A DNA stretch of 64,000 bases from Arcanobacterium haemolyticum DSM 20595 (GCF_000092365.1 NC_014218.1:1116001-1180000), one strand, 5' to 3'; positions 8,647 through 18,770 are shown, counted from the first letter of the stretch. Made by a program: numbers and translations. Notes: generated from the letters alone by a model not told the origin.

Positions 8647-10455
8647 ATGACTACTGAAGCTGATATCGCCCGCCTCAAGGCGGAAGCCCTCGCTGCTCAA
8701 GCTGAAGCCGCCGCCGCGAAAGCTGCTGCAGCGCAAGCGGCACTCGACGCCGCGATGGCCGCAACGCAAACCCCGCAACCCGCCCAAGAACCGGTGGCTG
8801 AAGAACCACGCAGTCTTTCAGACTACGGAACCCACCTAAAAGACGCCTACGCTTCCTCACCAAACCATCTCACGATCGGCACCTATATTGAAGATGGAGA
8901 ACCGCAACCAGGCGTGAATATTACGTTACCGATCGGAATGCTCAACCGCCACGGACTTGTTGCCGGCGCAACCGGAACCGGAAAAACACGTACGCTCCAA
9001 CTGCTAGCAGAAGGACTCTCCGCGGCAGGCGTGCCCGTGTTCCTCACCGATATCAAAGGCGATCTGACCGGGCTCCTTGAAGCTGGAACCGAATCGGAAA
9101 AACTCATCGCACGCACAACCAAACAAGGCCAAACCTGGAGTCCGCGCGCATACCCAACGGAACTGTACACGCTCGGCGGAGAAGGAAACGGAACCCCGAT
9201 CCGCACCACCGTGTCAGACTTCGGACCGATCCTCCTTTCCAAAGTTCTCGGACTCAACAACACGCAAGAATCCGCACTCTCGCTCATCTTCCACTGGGCA
9301 GACCAAGAACGGCTAGCGCTCATTGACTTGAATGATGTGCGGGCTGTGGCTACTTACCTCACGTCGGACGATGGCAAGAAGGAACTCGCCACAATTGGCG
9401 GAATCTCCAGTGCAACCGCAGGCGTTATCTTGCGCGAAATCGCCGAACTCCAAGCACAAGGCGCCGATGCATTCTTCGGCGAACCCGCGTTCGATGTTTC
9501 TGAATTCATCAGAACTACGGCGGATGGCCGTGGCGTCATTTCCGCACTCGAACTGCCAGATGTGTACTCGCGCCCAGCGCTCTTTTCTACATTTGTCATG
9601 TGGCTTTTGGCAGAACTGTTCGAAATCCTGCCAGAACGCGGCGATGCCGATGTGCCAAAATTGGTATTCTTCTTCGACGAAGCGCACCTGCTTTTCAACG
9701 GCGCCTCCCCTGAATTCCTCAACCAAGTTGTGCAAACCGTCCGCTTGATTCGTTCCAAGGGCGTGGGTATTTTCTTCGTCACCCAGACGCCAAAAGATGT
9801 TCCGGACGACGTACTTGGGCAACTCGGCGCGAAGATCCAGCACGCACTCCGTGCTCACACTCCACAAGATGCCAAGGCGTTGCGCGAAACAGTCAAGACT
9901 TTCCCGAACTCACCACTTGATCTGGAGAAGCTCCTGCCGAGCCTCGGAACGGGCGAAGCGATCGTGACTATTCTTGATTCGAAGGGACGCCCCTCCCCTG
10001 TAGCACCAACTCGTATCTGGGCGCCGTCCGCATCCATGGGTGTGGCATCCGATTCGGCGATCAAGGCTGCTTTGGACGCATCACTTTCCATGGCCAAATA
10101 CAAAGACGTGGTTGATCCTGAATCAGCCTATGAACTGCTTGAAGCCCGCATGGAAGCAGAACGGCTTGCCAAGATTAAGGCACAAGCCGAAGCCGCAGCT
10201 CAAAAGGAAGCCGAAAAACTTGCACGTGAACAGGCAAAAGAACAAGATCGCCTAGCACGCGAACTAGAAAAACAGATCGCAGCAGAAGAACGCGCCGCAA
10301 AACGCGAACAAGAACGGCGAGCACGCGAAGCGGAAAAAGAAGCCGAACGTGCAGCAAAACGCCGCGATTCTATCTTCGATTCCGTGATCAAAACTGCCGG
10401 ACGAACCTTGGCACGCGAAATCACGCGTGGCCTGTTCGGAACGCGCCGCAAATAA
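8647..10455 (+). CDS. HerA/FtsK-like ATPase of the DUF853 family
   Basis: A 602-residue relative of E. coli YjgR (DUF853, helicase HerA-like superfamily). It begins with an Ala-rich coiled region (1-50). Walker A is GATGTGKT at 107-114 and Walker B is LVFFFDEAH near 339-347. A long Glu/Arg/Lys-rich coiled coil fills about 500-590, with a basic C-terminus. Family members are predicted DNA- or protein-translocating ATPases of unknown role. It is a single-gene unit, apparently leaderless, ending at a strong hairpin. Confidence 0.88.
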   Translation: MTTEADIARLKAEALAAQAEAAAAKAAAAQAALDAAMAATQTPQPAQEPVAEEPRSLSDYGTHLKDAYASSPNHLTIGTYIEDGEPQPGVNITLPIGMLNRHGLVAGATGTGKTRTLQLLAEGLSAAGVPVFLTDIKGDLTGLLEAGTESEKLIARTTKQGQTWSPRAYPTELYTLGGEGNGTPIRTTVSDFGPILLSKVLGLNNTQESALSLIFHWADQERLALIDLNDVRAVATYLTSDDGKKELATIGGISSATAGVILREIAELQAQGADAFFGEPAFDVSEFIRTTADGRGVISALELPDVYSRPALFSTFVMWLLAELFEILPERGDADVPKLVFFFDEAHLLFNGASPEFLNQVVQTVRLIRSKGVGIFFVTQTPKDVPDDVLGQLGAKIQHALRAHTPQDAKALRETVKTFPNSPLDLEKLLPSLGTGEAIVTILDSKGRPSPVAPTRIWAPSASMGVASDSAIKAALDASLSMAKYKDVVDPESAYELLEARMEAERLAKIKAQAEAAAQKEAEKLAREQAKEQDRLARELEKQIAAEERAAKREQERRAREAEKEAERAAKRRDSIFDSVIKTAGRTLAREITRGLFGTRRK

Positions 10456-10479
10456 TGTGACGCCGTTACGCGGCTAAAC

Positions 10480-10513
10480 AGATGGCCGGGAATACCTAGA
10501 TTCCCGGCCATCT
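10480..10513. terminator. terminator hairpin between convergent genes
   Basis: A 14-bp perfect stem, AGATGGCCGGGAAT / ATTCCCGGCCATCT with a 6-nt loop (ACCTAG), lies between the HerA-like gene (+) and the mutarotase gene (-). The T-run is weak, but the stem is very stable. Confidence 0.75.
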
Positions 10514-10546
10514 CTACGTTTCTTACGATGCTCACGCATCGCGCGG

Positions 10547-11518
10547 TTACTTGCGGTATGTCAAAGTAACGGTAAGTGTGCGGGCCATTCCTGGAGCCAA
10601 CACAATCGAACCTGCAGCATCTGGGCGGTTGAACGCATCAGCCACATGTGACAATGGTTCAACAGCAATTGAACCGCGAACGTTACGTGTTGCACCATCT
10701 GCCGTGTAGATGTGAACCACTGGGGCTTCGGCTGGTTCTTGAACGATGTCTATTTGTGCATTTGTGGATGGATCACGAAGGATCGTTGTTACAACACCGT
10801 TTTCATCTGGAACGAGCCCACGGAACGACGTATCGAGCTTTGTGGAACCCAAGAAATCAAGCTGGTAAGGAGCCTTAATGCCAGCATAGGCGGCTTCGCC
10901 TGGCCGTGGGATCAACGATGAGTTGAAGATGATGCGGGTGCGTGCGGGGATAGTCAGTGACATGTTCGATGCACGTGAACCTGGGAAGCGAAGGTATGGA
11001 TGCCAGCCGATAGCAAATGGAATACCGTGGCTGTGTTCATGGCGTGCCATGAAAGAAACAGTCAAGTGCTCTTCATTATCTGCTCCGGTATCAAGCGAGA
11101 AAGTGACAGATAGTTCGAACGACCACGGGTAACCGGAAGAACCTGGGAACTTGTGGGTGAGTGTAAGCGCGCCATCCGTATTGGTGGCATCAAACTGTGC
11201 TTCACCAACAAGGCCGTGTGCCGCACCTTCTGGAAGTTCATTCACCGTGTAGGTTTCGCCATCATACACATAGGACGAACCGGTGAGACGGCCTGGCCAA
11301 GGGGCCATAACCTTGGAACGAGCATCGCGCCCATCTTCCATTTCTGCCACAGATTCGTATCCGTCAATAACGTTGATTCCCGGGCGAGGCTCCCAAGAGA
11401 TAAGCGTGGCACCACGTTCAGCCACAAGTGCAGTTGCCCCGCTAGCAGAGGTTAGTCTCCATGCCGGCATCCCATCAAATTTGGTTGCTTCGATTGTTGT
11501 ACCAGCCATCGCCACCAC
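10547..11518 (-). CDS. aldose 1-epimerase family protein (D-hexose-6-phosphate mutarotase type)
   Basis: A 323-residue galactose-mutarotase-like beta-sandwich protein. The features that support it are GATLISWEP near residue 40, RSKVMAPWPGRL (substrate-binding Arg region), GAAHGLVGEAQF with the conserved His, and a second His in IPFAIGWHPYLRF. Such enzymes interconvert the anomers of hexoses or hexose-6-phosphates. The GTG at 11518 has AAGGAG 5 nt upstream and is preferred; an in-frame ATG at 11509 is an alternative. It is monocistronic, so the context does not show which sugar is used. Confidence 0.85.
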   Translation of the reverse strand: MVAMAGTTIEATKFDGMPAWRLTSASGATALVAERGATLISWEPRPGINVIDGYESVAEMEDGRDARSKVMAPWPGRLTGSSYVYDGETYTVNELPEGAAHGLVGEAQFDATNTDGALTLTHKFPGSSGYPWSFELSVTFSLDTGADNEEHLTVSFMARHEHSHGIPFAIGWHPYLRFPGSRASNMSLTIPARTRIIFNSSLIPRPGEAAYAGIKAPYQLDFLGSTKLDTSFRGLVPDENGVVTTILRDPSTNAQIDIVQEPAEAPVVHIYTADGATRNVRGSIAVEPLSHVADAFNRPDAAGSIVLAPGMARTLTVTLTYRK

Positions 11519-11659
11519 ACATTCTCCTTTTTCGTATCGTCACAAGTACCGCCCGCCGCGGTTTTCGTATTAGCTTACTCTCTTATCCAGAACATGTGAT
11601 AACTCGAATCCCATATTGTGGAAAATTCTTATCCTAAATTCCTTTGCCCGGGTAAAAGT

Positions 11660-11692
11660 GAGGGTGTGCAGCAAAAATTGCTGCACACCCTC
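11660..11692 (-). terminator. leuS terminator
   Basis: A 14-bp stem, GAGGGTGTGCAGCA / TGCTGCACACCCTC, lies 12 nt after the leuS stop. On the minus strand it is followed by a short T-run (CTTTT). Confidence 0.8.
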
Positions 11693-11704
11693 ATACACCG
11701 TCTA

Positions 11705-14584
11705 TCACGGAACGACGTTCACGAGGTTTGGTGCACGCACAATCACCTTACGTGGTTCGCCGTCAAGGAATTGCGCAACCTTCTCTGATGCCAGCGCCAA
11801 CGCCTGAAGATCTGCATCCGAAATATCAGTAGGGACTTCAAGACGATCACGAACCTTGCCCTTCACCTGAACAACACACGTAACGGTATCATCCACGAGC
11901 AACGATTCGTCCGTTACTTCAGGGAAAGGTACGTGTGCCAACGATTCAGAGTGTCCAAGGCGCGCCCACAGTTCTTCCGCAATGTGCGGTGCAACTGGCG
12001 ATGCCAACAGAACAAGTGCTTCAGCGACTTCGCGGGTAACTGGCTTACCTGTGACATGGTTGTTGAGCACAATAATCTTGGCGATCGCAGTGTTGATGCG
12101 CATGCCATCGAATTCTTCACGCACATCGCGAATCGTACGGGCAACCAGCTTGGCTGTTTCCTTATCAGTTGGTTCATCAACGATAACGAGTTCGCCAGTT
12201 TGTTCATCAACAATATTGCGCCACAGACGCTGTAAGAAACGCTGAGCCCCAACAACTGCACGGGTTTCCCATGGACGATCGGCATCGAGTGGGCCCATCG
12301 ACATTTCGTAAACACGGAAGGTATCAGCACCGTACTGTTCAGCCATCTCATCTGGGGTAACGATGTTCTTCAGGGACTTGCCCATCTTGCCGTATTCACG
12401 GTTCACAGGTTGCCCGTTCCATTCGAACGTCACTTCGCCAGAACCATCGGTGGCGGCAACTTCAACAACCTCATCTGCTGGCACGTACTGGCCGCGGGAA
12501 TCAGTGTATGCGTATGCCTGAACATAGCCCTGGTTGAACAGCTTGTGGAATGGTTCGCTAGAGCTCAAGTAGCCTAGATCGAAGAGAATCTTATGCCAGA
12601 AACGTGCGTAGAGCAGGTGCAAAACTGCGTGTTCTACACCGCCGATGTACAAATCGGTACCGCCAGCCGGCTTACCTTCCTTTGGACCAATCCAGTACTC
12701 TTCGTTTTCTGGAGCAATGAATTGTTCGCCGTTGCGCGGATCGATGTAGCGCAGTTCGTACCAACATGAACCTGCCCAGTTCGGCATGGTGTTGGTTTCG
12801 CGGGTGTACTTCTTGAGCCCATCGCCCAAATCCAATTCCACATTCACCCAGTCGGTGAGGCGGCCAAGTGGCGGTTCTGGTTCAGAATCCGCATCATCCG
12901 GATCGAACGAACGTGGTGAGTAATCAGGGGTATCTGGCAGTTCCACTGGCAACATGGAATCTGGCAGGGAGTGTGCCACACCATCTTCATCGTACACAAT
13001 TGGGAACGGTTCGCCCCAGTAGCGTTGGCGTGAGAACAGCCAATCACGCAACCGGTACGTGATCGCGGCCTTACCGATTCCCTTTTCTTCTAGCCACGCG
13101 GTGATCTTGGCCTTGCCAGCCACCTTATCCAGGCCGTTGAGCGAGATTTCGGAATTTTCAGAGTTGATGATTGGGCCATCTTCAGTCCATGCCGATTCGC
13201 CATCGAAATCTTCTGGGGTTTGAATCGTTGGAATAATTGGCACGTTGTACGCGCGCGCAAAATCGAAATCACGCTGATCGCCAGATGGAACGGCCATGAT
13301 TGCACCGGTTCCATAGCCCATCATCACGTAATCTGCGGTGAACACAGGAACCTGTGCCCCATTCACAGGGTTGGAAGCGAAGATGCCGGTAAAAACGCCC
13401 GTTTTCGTTTTTTCCATATCCGCACGTTCCTTATCAGACTTGCGGGAGGCTGCACGCTGGTATTCCTTCACTGCGGTTGCAGGATCTGCTGCCCCACCAG
13501 TCCATTCAGGCTGTGTATTTTCTGGCCATTCGGCAGGAAGTGCTTCCCCGGCCAACATTGGGTGTTCTGGCGAAACGACCATGAAGGTTGCGCCGAAGAG
13601 AGTATCTGGGCGGGTGGTGAACACGGTAAGGGTGTGATCGGAATCGGCGCCGTGCGCAGTGAAATCGACGTGTGCGCCCTGAGACTTACCGATCCAGTTA
13701 CGCTGCATCGAACGGACCTTTTCTGGCCAATCAACTTTGTCCAGATCTGCAGCCAAACGATCAGAATAGGCGGTGATACGCATCATCCACTGGCGCAGGT
13801 TGCGCTTGAAAACTGGGAAGTTGCCACGTTCGGAGCGGCCTTCGGATGTAACTTCTTCGTTTGCCAACACGGTACCGAGGCCTGGAGCCCAGTTCACCGG
13901 GGCATAATCGACATAAGCCAAACGGCGGGCATCCACAGCTGCACGGCGTTCTTCGGGGCTCATCTCAGACCAAGCCTTGCCCTCTGGCGTTGGGATCGAT
14001 CCATCGGCAAATCCAGCGATCAATTCAGAAATTGGGCGGGCGCGGCCAGTGGTGCCTTCTTCACGGCCTGGAGCTTCCGGATCGTACCAGGAGTTGAAAA
14101 TCTGGGAGAAGATCCACTGAGTCCACCCCACGAAATCGTTATCGGTAGTGGCAACGGAGCGGCGCTTTTCATGCGACATCCCGAGGCGACGCAATTGCCC
14201 CCGCATGTTATCAATGTTCTGTTCTGTTGTAATGCGTGGGTGTTGGCCGGTTTGCACAGCATATTGTTCTGCTGGCAAACCAAACGCATCGAAGCCCATG
14301 GTGTACAAGACGTTTTTACCTTGCATGCGCTGGTAGCGTGCCAAACAATCGGTTGCAATGAAACCGAGTGGGTGCCCAACGTGAAGGCCCTTGCCTGATG
14401 GATATGGGAACATATCAAGCAAGAAGTAGGCTTCCGGAGCCAGTTCGCCATCTCCAGCAAGTTCGCCTACTGGGTTTGGAGCGTTGAATGTTTCTTCGCG
14501 TTCCCACCGATCTTGCCACGATGCTTCGATCTTATTGGCAAGTTCGGCAGTGTAGCGATGCGGGAAGCTCTCTATTGCCGACAT
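11705..14584 (-). CDS. leuS: leucyl-tRNA synthetase
   Basis: Class I aminoacyl-tRNA synthetase charging tRNA-Leu, 959 residues. The HIGH motif is HVGH within [15 protein letters not shown]. The editing (CP1) domain shows [12 protein letters not shown] with the Thr-rich peptide that hydrolyses mischarged tRNA. The KMSKS loop reads KMGKSLKN, a known variant. The C-terminal anticodon-binding domain is complete. The start is the ATG at 14584, with AAGGAGAATC directly upstream. The reading frame stays open for another 110 codons upstream, but that part is not conserved and overlaps the HIT gene. Confidence 0.97.
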   Translation of the reverse strand: MSAIESFPHRYTAELANKIEASWQDRWEREETFNAPNPVGELAGDGELAPEAYFLLDMFPYPSGKGLHVGHPLGFIATDCLARYQRMQGKNVLYTMGFDAFGLPAEQYAVQTGQHPRITTEQNIDNMRGQLRRLGMSHEKRRSVATTDNDFVGWTQWIFSQIFNSWYDPEAPGREEGTTGRARPISELIAGFADGSIPTPEGKAWSEMSPEERRAAVDARRLAYVDYAPVNWAPGLGTVLANEEVTSEGRSERGNFPVFKRNLRQWMMRITAYSDRLAADLDKVDWPEKVRSMQRNWIGKSQGAHVDFTAHGADSDHTLTVFTTRPDTLFGATFMVVSPEHPMLAGEALPAEWPENTQPEWTGGAADPATAVKEYQRAASRKSDKERADMEKTKTGVFTGIFASNPVNGAQVPVFTADYVMMGYGTGAIMAVPSGDQRDFDFARAYNVPIIPTIQTPEDFDGESAWTEDGPIINSENSEISLNGLDKVAGKAKITAWLEEKGIGKAAITYRLRDWLFSRQRYWGEPFPIVYDEDGVAHSLPDSMLPVELPDTPDYSPRSFDPDDADSEPEPPLGRLTDWVNVELDLGDGLKKYTRETNTMPNWAGSCWYELRYIDPRNGEQFIAPENEEYWIGPKEGKPAGGTDLYIGGVEHAVLHLLYARFWHKILFDLGYLSSSEPFHKLFNQGYVQAYAYTDSRGQYVPADEVVEVAATDGSGEVTFEWNGQPVNREYGKMGKSLKNIVTPDEMAEQYGADTFRVYEMSMGPLDADRPWETRAVVGAQRFLQRLWRNIVDEQTGELVIVDEPTDKETAKLVARTIRDVREEFDGMRINTAIAKIIVLNNHVTGKPVTREVAEALVLLASPVAPHIAEELWARLGHSESLAHVPFPEVTDESLLVDDTVTCVVQVKGKVRDRLEVPTDISDADLQALALASEKVAQFLDGEPRKVIVRAPNLVNVVP

Positions 14585-14689
14585 GATTCTCCTTATTTTT
14601 CTAACAAAATCATTTAATTCCCATGGTATCGCAGGCCACCGACATTCTTTGAGTGCGCTTTGTGTGATCCACCAAACGTCATCGAGAGG

Positions 14690-14701
14690 TAGACTACAGT
14701 T
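14690..14701 (+). promoter_or_regulatory. promoter of a leaderless mRNA
   Basis: A -10 hexamer TAGACT (14690-14695) followed by 6 nt and then the ATG of the HIT gene. No Shine-Dalgarno is present. It has the same geometry as the site at 8635. Confidence 0.6.
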
Positions 14702-15139
14702 ATGAGTAGTATTTTTACACAGATTATTGCAGGCAACATCCCCGGGAAATTCGTGTGGGCTGACGACGACGTGGTAGTCATGGCCACAATCGAACCGGCA
14801 CGTCCAGGGCACGTGATGGTAGTCCCACGCGAAGAAGTTGCGAAGTTTAACGACGTCGATCCTCGCGTTTTCGCGCACGCTATGTCCGTTGCACAGATTA
14901 TTGCTACTGCTCAAGAAAAAGCATTCGGCGTTGAACGTTGCGTTGTATCAATCCTTGGTTTCGAAGTTCCACACACTCATATTCACGTAATTCCTGCCGA
15001 ATCTGAAGCAGCCGCAAACCTGCATAACGCAACTGCAGCACCCGCGGTCGATATCACCAAAGCCATGATGCAACTACGCGGTGCACTCTTCGATCTTGGC
15101 TATGGCGAACACGTCCCAGAATATATGGATGCTCTATAA
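14702..15139 (+). CDS. HIT family nucleotide hydrolase
   Basis: A 145-residue histidine-triad protein. The active-site triad H91-T-H93-I-H95 lies in [11 protein letters not shown], and [11 protein letters not shown] near residue 33 is the conserved nucleotide-binding strand. HIT proteins of the HinT branch hydrolyse nucleoside phosphoramidates; the natural substrate is unknown. The gene is divergent from leuS, whose start is about 120 nt away, and converges on the VKOR gene with only 7 nt between the stop codons. Confidence 0.93.
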   Translation: MSSIFTQIIAGNIPGKFVWADDDVVVMATIEPARPGHVMVVPREEVAKFNDVDPRVFAHAMSVAQIIATAQEKAFGVERCVVSILGFEVPHTHIHVIPAESEAAANLHNATAAPAVDITKAMMQLRGALFDLGYGEHVPEYMDAL

Positions 15140-15146
15140 CCTGCGC

Positions 15147-15827
15147 TCATACGAAAAATAGTGGCAACTGTTCCCAGAAGGTCACAACGATCAGCAGGAT
15201 AATAACTGCATACCCAACCCCGGCGCCGAGCCAGCGATTGCGTGCAAGTGCGCGCCCGGCGTCGGCGGTTTTATCCCCAAAATGCCCTGACTGTGCCACG
15301 CGAGAAATCGTGTGAGCAAACAAGGTGATCGTGACAAACCATGTGACTAAGCAGTACGGACACAGCGAACCTTCAACCGCAAAACTTTCGTACATGAACC
15401 AAGCGATCCACAACATGCCTGCACTAAGCGCGGCCGCCAAAACGCACCATAACCAGCGCGCGAATCGAGCACCCGAAACCAGCGCAAGACCAAGCGCAAC
15501 GATACCTGCAAAAAATGCTAACCCGTACACCGAATTAGACACGCCAAAAAAGACCTCATTTTGCCAGGTACCAACCCATTTTCCACACCCCACCAGCGGA
15601 TTGATATCACATGGCAAAACACTATCTGGGTGCAATAATTTCTGCTTTTCAGCAACTAGCAACGAAATCGCCGCCCATACGCCAATCGCACCGCAGATCG
15701 TCACTAACCAGGCAAAACCGGGTTCGGCGCCACCCGCACGCTGGTGAGATGTAGGGCGAGACTCATACTTTGCAATACGCGCATCGATTTCAGCTTCGCT
15801 CAACTCGCGCACAGACTTCTTACTCAT
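15147..15827 (-). CDS. vitamin K epoxide reductase (VKOR) family protein
   Basis: A 226-residue integral membrane thiol oxidoreductase that reoxidises a partner of the periplasmic disulfide-forming pathway, passing electrons to quinone. It has an N-terminal cytoplasmic stretch (MSKKSVRELSEAEID), five predicted helices, a loop cysteine pair (LPCDINPLVGCGKW) and the active-site CPYC in SLCPYCLVTWF. There is no fused thioredoxin domain. The ATG at 15827 overlaps the end of the HAD gene by 8 nt, so the two are cotranscribed. An ATG 18 nt further upstream is possible but lies deeper in the HAD gene. Confidence 0.92.
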   Translation of the reverse strand: MSKKSVRELSEAEIDARIAKYESRPTSHQRAGGAEPGFAWLVTICGAIGVWAAISLLVAEKQKLLHPDSVLPCDINPLVGCGKWVGTWQNEVFFGVSNSVYGLAFFAGIVALGLALVSGARFARWLWCVLAAALSAGMLWIAWFMYESFAVEGSLCPYCLVTWFVTITLFAHTISRVAQSGHFGDKTADAGRALARNRWLGAGVGYAVIILLIVVTFWEQLPLFFV

Positions 15828-16587
15828 GAGCGCCACATCTTTCATCTACGTAACTGGTAACAAACTCAACTGTATCTTGCCAACCTGTTACAGCGTAGGC
15901 CGAAATACCAAGTCGAAGCACAGGGAAATCGTTACCGCCTTCATCAAGACGATCCCCTACAAACAACATATCGTCAATAGCAATGCCCGTCTGCTTCGAC
16001 AACTCTGCAATACCATACGCCTTATCTACTCCAGATCGAGTAATATCAACCGACGTGGAACCGCCAGACCGTACCTCAAGCCCAGGCAAATCTGCCGCAA
16101 CAGCGCTACGCAACGCCTCTTTCTTCGTCTTATCAGGATCCCAGGCCTTCTTCGCATCAACCGGAGCCTCCTGCCCCAGCGCCGAAAACGTGATCTGAGA
16201 ACCGCGATCTTCCAAAATCGGACCCCATGTTTCGATTTCCCACAAGCCCAATTCCTTCGCGCGCTTCTCCAACGATGCAAGCGCGGCTGCACGTTCTTCT
16301 GGCTCCAGATCACGAGCGTAGATCGTTTCCCAATCGCCATCAATGAAACGCAAGTATCGTGTGCCGCAAGTAGGCATCAGATGCAAGCGAGTCAGTTGCT
16401 GCGGGGTTGCGTCAAGATTGGCAAGGAGCTGGGCCGAAAATTGGCCAAAATGACCACCGGAGATCACGCAAACCTCTACGCAATCAAGTAAACGGCACAA
16501 TGCCTTCGCCATGTGAGGTGGCAACGGAGACTTAGAAGGCGCAAGCGTATCGTCTAAATCGAACGCAATTAAGGCATACTGTGTCAT
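15820..16587 (-). CDS. HAD-superfamily (IIB) phosphatase
   Basis: A 255-residue hydrolase with the HAD catalytic signature DLDDTL at residues 10-15 (the first Asp is the nucleophile), motif II SGG at about 43-45, and the C-terminal GDRLDEGGNDFPVLRLG motif that binds Mg2+. The cap between them puts it in subclass IIB, related to sucrose- and sugar-phosphate phosphatases and Cof-type enzymes. The substrate is not predictable. The ATG at 16587 follows TTGGAG at good spacing; the frame is open further upstream but without conserved sequence. It is cotranscribed with the VKOR gene. Confidence 0.85.
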   Translation of the reverse strand: MTQYALIAFDLDDTLAPSKSPLPPHMAKALCRLLDCVEVCVISGGHFGQFSAQLLANLDATPQQLTRLHLMPTCGTRYLRFIDGDWETIYARDLEPEERAAALASLEKRAKELGLWEIETWGPILEDRGSQITFSALGQEAPVDAKKAWDPDKTKKEALRSAVAADLPGLEVRSGGSTSVDITRSGVDKAYGIAELSKQTGIAIDDMLFVGDRLDEGGNDFPVLRLGISAYAVTGWQDTVEFVTSYVDERCGAHE

Positions 16588-16675
16588 TTTTCTCCAAAGC
16601 TCGCGGGAATGTTTGCCCGCAACGTCGCAGGCAATTGATAGGCTGAAAACATTGTACGCACTTAAGGAGATATTT

Positions 16676-17947
16676 ATGAAAGCAAGTCCCGCAGAAGAAC
16701 ATCGTGATAACAAAGTTCCCCTACCGTTGATCACCGCGGCAGCATGGGCTTGGCGATTAATCGTTGTCACGATCGTACTAGCTGGGATCGGCTGGTTGAG
16801 TTTTCAGTTCTACACACTCATCATTTCCGTGATGGTGGCGCTTTTGCTAGCAGTGATCTTAGAACCTTTAGCATCAGGACTCTCTAAACATCTCCGGTTC
16901 GGTTCTGGATTGGCGGCAGCCATTGCGCTACTCACGCTACTCGCGTTCCTAAGCGTACTCATCTGGGGATCTAGCGTGGGCATCATTTCCGGCGTCTCTG
17001 AAGTTTCCGATCAGATTCGAGCAGGTGTTAGCTCCATCGTGCAAGAAGTCACCCAACGCTTCCCTAATATCGGCGCGTACGTTAATGAAGCATGGAACTC
17101 ACTACAAGGAACTCTCACCACAAACTCCGGGCGTATCCTTGGCGGCGTCGTTGCCGTTGGATCAACCGTAACTTCCCTCATTACCGGGTTCGTCTTAGTT
17201 CTCTTCACACTCTTCTTCTTCCTTAAAGACGGACGCCGGCTTTGGCACTGGATGGTTCGCCTTCTTCCGTTGCAATACCAGAATTCTGCCAATGAAGCAG
17301 GTATTCGCGCATGGGTGATGGTAGGAAACTACACCAAGACTCAGGCTATCGTTGCTTTAGTAGATGCCGTTGGTATTGCCGCAATCGCCCTTCTCCTCAA
17401 CACGCCTTTCAGTCTTGCGTTTCCTATTGGTGTAATTGTTTTCTTGGCTGCATTCGTACCTATTGTGGGCGCGTTTGTTTCCGGTTTCGTGGCCGTCATC
17501 ATCGTGCTGGTGAACACCCAATCGTTCTTCATGGCAGCCATGATGATGCTGGGGATCTTGGTAGTTCAGCAAATTGAAGGCAATCTCCTTCAACCTGTTT
17601 TACAAGGTAACGCACTAAACATCCATCCACTTGCGATCGTGCTTATCGTGGCAGGTGGTTCTTCCGTAGCAGGTATCGTTGGCGCGCTCTTTATCGTGCC
17701 GATCGTAGCGGCCGTCAATGCTATTGTGCTTTACCTGCGCGGGCACGATCTCTACCCATACCTCAACACGATGGAAGATCGGCCAGGCGGTGCTCCACGC
17801 GATTTCCTGGAACTTCGTAAAGAACATTGGGAAGACTTCGCCGTGAACGTGGCCCAAAACGATTCTCCAACCGTCCAAAAGCAGACTAAACGCGCCCAAC
17901 GCAAAGCTATGATCGCAAAGGTTTTCGGCACGTCAGAAAAGAAATAG
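16676..17947 (+). CDS. AI-2E family transporter
   Basis: A 423-residue membrane protein of the AI-2 exporter/PerM superfamily. It has a short hydrophilic N-terminus, about eight predicted helices and the family-typical segments VLFTLFFFLKDGR and LVVQQIEGNLLQPVLQGN with the conserved Gln/Glu, then a charged tail of about 70 residues. Some members export autoinducer-2 and others move ions, so the substrate is open. The ATG at 16676 follows AAGGAGA. It is divergent from the HAD gene and upstream of deoD. Confidence 0.88.
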   Translation: MKASPAEEHRDNKVPLPLITAAAWAWRLIVVTIVLAGIGWLSFQFYTLIISVMVALLLAVILEPLASGLSKHLRFGSGLAAAIALLTLLAFLSVLIWGSSVGIISGVSEVSDQIRAGVSSIVQEVTQRFPNIGAYVNEAWNSLQGTLTTNSGRILGGVVAVGSTVTSLITGFVLVLFTLFFFLKDGRRLWHWMVRLLPLQYQNSANEAGIRAWVMVGNYTKTQAIVALVDAVGIAAIALLLNTPFSLAFPIGVIVFLAAFVPIVGAFVSGFVAVIIVLVNTQSFFMAAMMMLGILVVQQIEGNLLQPVLQGNALNIHPLAIVLIVAGGSSVAGIVGALFIVPIVAAVNAIVLYLRGHDLYPYLNTMEDRPGGAPRDFLELRKEHWEDFAVNVAQNDSPTVQKQTKRAQRKAMIAKVFGTSEKK

Positions 17948-17953
17948 TTTTCT

Positions 17954-17987
17954 ACTATTGCTCACATAAACAAATGTGAGACTATTG
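17954..17987 (+). promoter_or_regulatory. palindrome with flanking direct repeats upstream of deoD
   Basis: A 7-bp dyad, CTCACAT / ATGTGAG (17961-17967 and 17974-17980), is flanked on both sides by ACTATTG (17954-17960 and 17981-17987). No T-run follows, so it looks more like an operator than a terminator. The regulator is unknown. Confidence 0.4.
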
Positions 17988-18023
17988 AACATAAACGAGA
18001 AAATTTTGAAAGGGATGTTTTCA

Positions 18024-18731
18024 ATGGCAACTCCTCATATTGGTGCCGAGCTCGGCGATTTCGCTCCAGCAGTTCTTATGCCAGGCGATCCAAAGCGTGC
18101 GGCACGCATGGCACACATGCTGATGCCAGGTGCCCGCTTAGTCACAGATGTTCGTGGAATCCTTGGCTTCACCGGAGAAGTTAACGGCAAGCCGCTTTCT
18201 ATCATGGCTTCTGGCATGGGCCAACCATCGCTCTCCATTTACGTAAACGAACTATTCATGCACTACGATGTGCAGCGCATCATCCGTGTTGGCACTGCTG
18301 GCGGCCTCTCCCCTAAGGTCAAGGTTGGCGATGTTGTGATTGCTAACGGCGCACACTACGAAGGCGTGATGAACACGTTCCTCACACCAAATACTCACTT
18401 TTCCGCAGTAGCATCCTACGAACTGGTTCGCGCAGCAGCAGATGCCGCCGGCGATGATGAGAACGTCGTTGTTGGCCCAATTGTGTCCCGTGATCGCTTC
18501 TACGGCGTTGATCCAGCTGATAACGAAGCGCTCGCAAAGGTTGGCTGCCTCGGTGCCGAAATGGAAGCAGGCGCACTATACGGGCTCGCAGCCAAGTATG
18601 ATCGCCAAGCCTTGTCCGTTCTCACGATCTCCGATCACATCACTGTTCCGGGTGAAGATATGACCGCAGAAGAACGCGAAAACAACTTCCAAAAGGCACT
18701 CAAGCTTGCTGTTGCCGCCGCTCACTGCTAA
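18024..18731 (+). CDS. deoD: purine-nucleoside phosphorylase, DeoD type
   Basis: Hexameric-type phosphorylase that splits purine (deoxy)nucleosides with phosphate into base and sugar-1-phosphate. The 235-residue protein starts MATPHIGAELGDFAPAVLMP. It contains the phosphate-binding MPGDPKRA, GTAGGLSPKVKVGD, the substrate-contacting EMEAGALYGLAAK and, near the end, the catalytic Asp in TISDHI. The ATG at 18024 is preceded by GAAAGGG about 9 nt away; upstream in-frame ATGs are not conserved. It is followed by a strong hairpin, so it is a single unit or cotranscribed with the AI-2E gene. Confidence 0.95.
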   Translation: MATPHIGAELGDFAPAVLMPGDPKRAARMAHMLMPGARLVTDVRGILGFTGEVNGKPLSIMASGMGQPSLSIYVNELFMHYDVQRIIRVGTAGGLSPKVKVGDVVIANGAHYEGVMNTFLTPNTHFSAVASYELVRAAADAAGDDENVVVGPIVSRDRFYGVDPADNEALAKVGCLGAEMEAGALYGLAAKYDRQALSVLTISDHITVPGEDMTAEERENNFQKALKLAVAAAHC

Positions 18732-18770
18732 CAATCTTTCCTTAAAATAGCGATCACGGCTAACCCTTAC

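Noticed and set aside
13220-14398. Long plus-strand reading frame opposite leuS
   Set aside because: It is the antisense shadow of leuS; the translation has no domain and uses codons unlike the neighbours.
14585-14914. N-terminal extension of leuS by 110 residues
   Set aside because: The frame is open, but it overlaps the HIT gene, is not LeuRS-like, and a perfect ribosome binding site precedes the ATG at 14584.
16613-16675. Upstream start of the AI-2E gene at 16613
   Set aside because: AAGGAGA lies just before the ATG at 16676, and the added residues are not conserved-looking.
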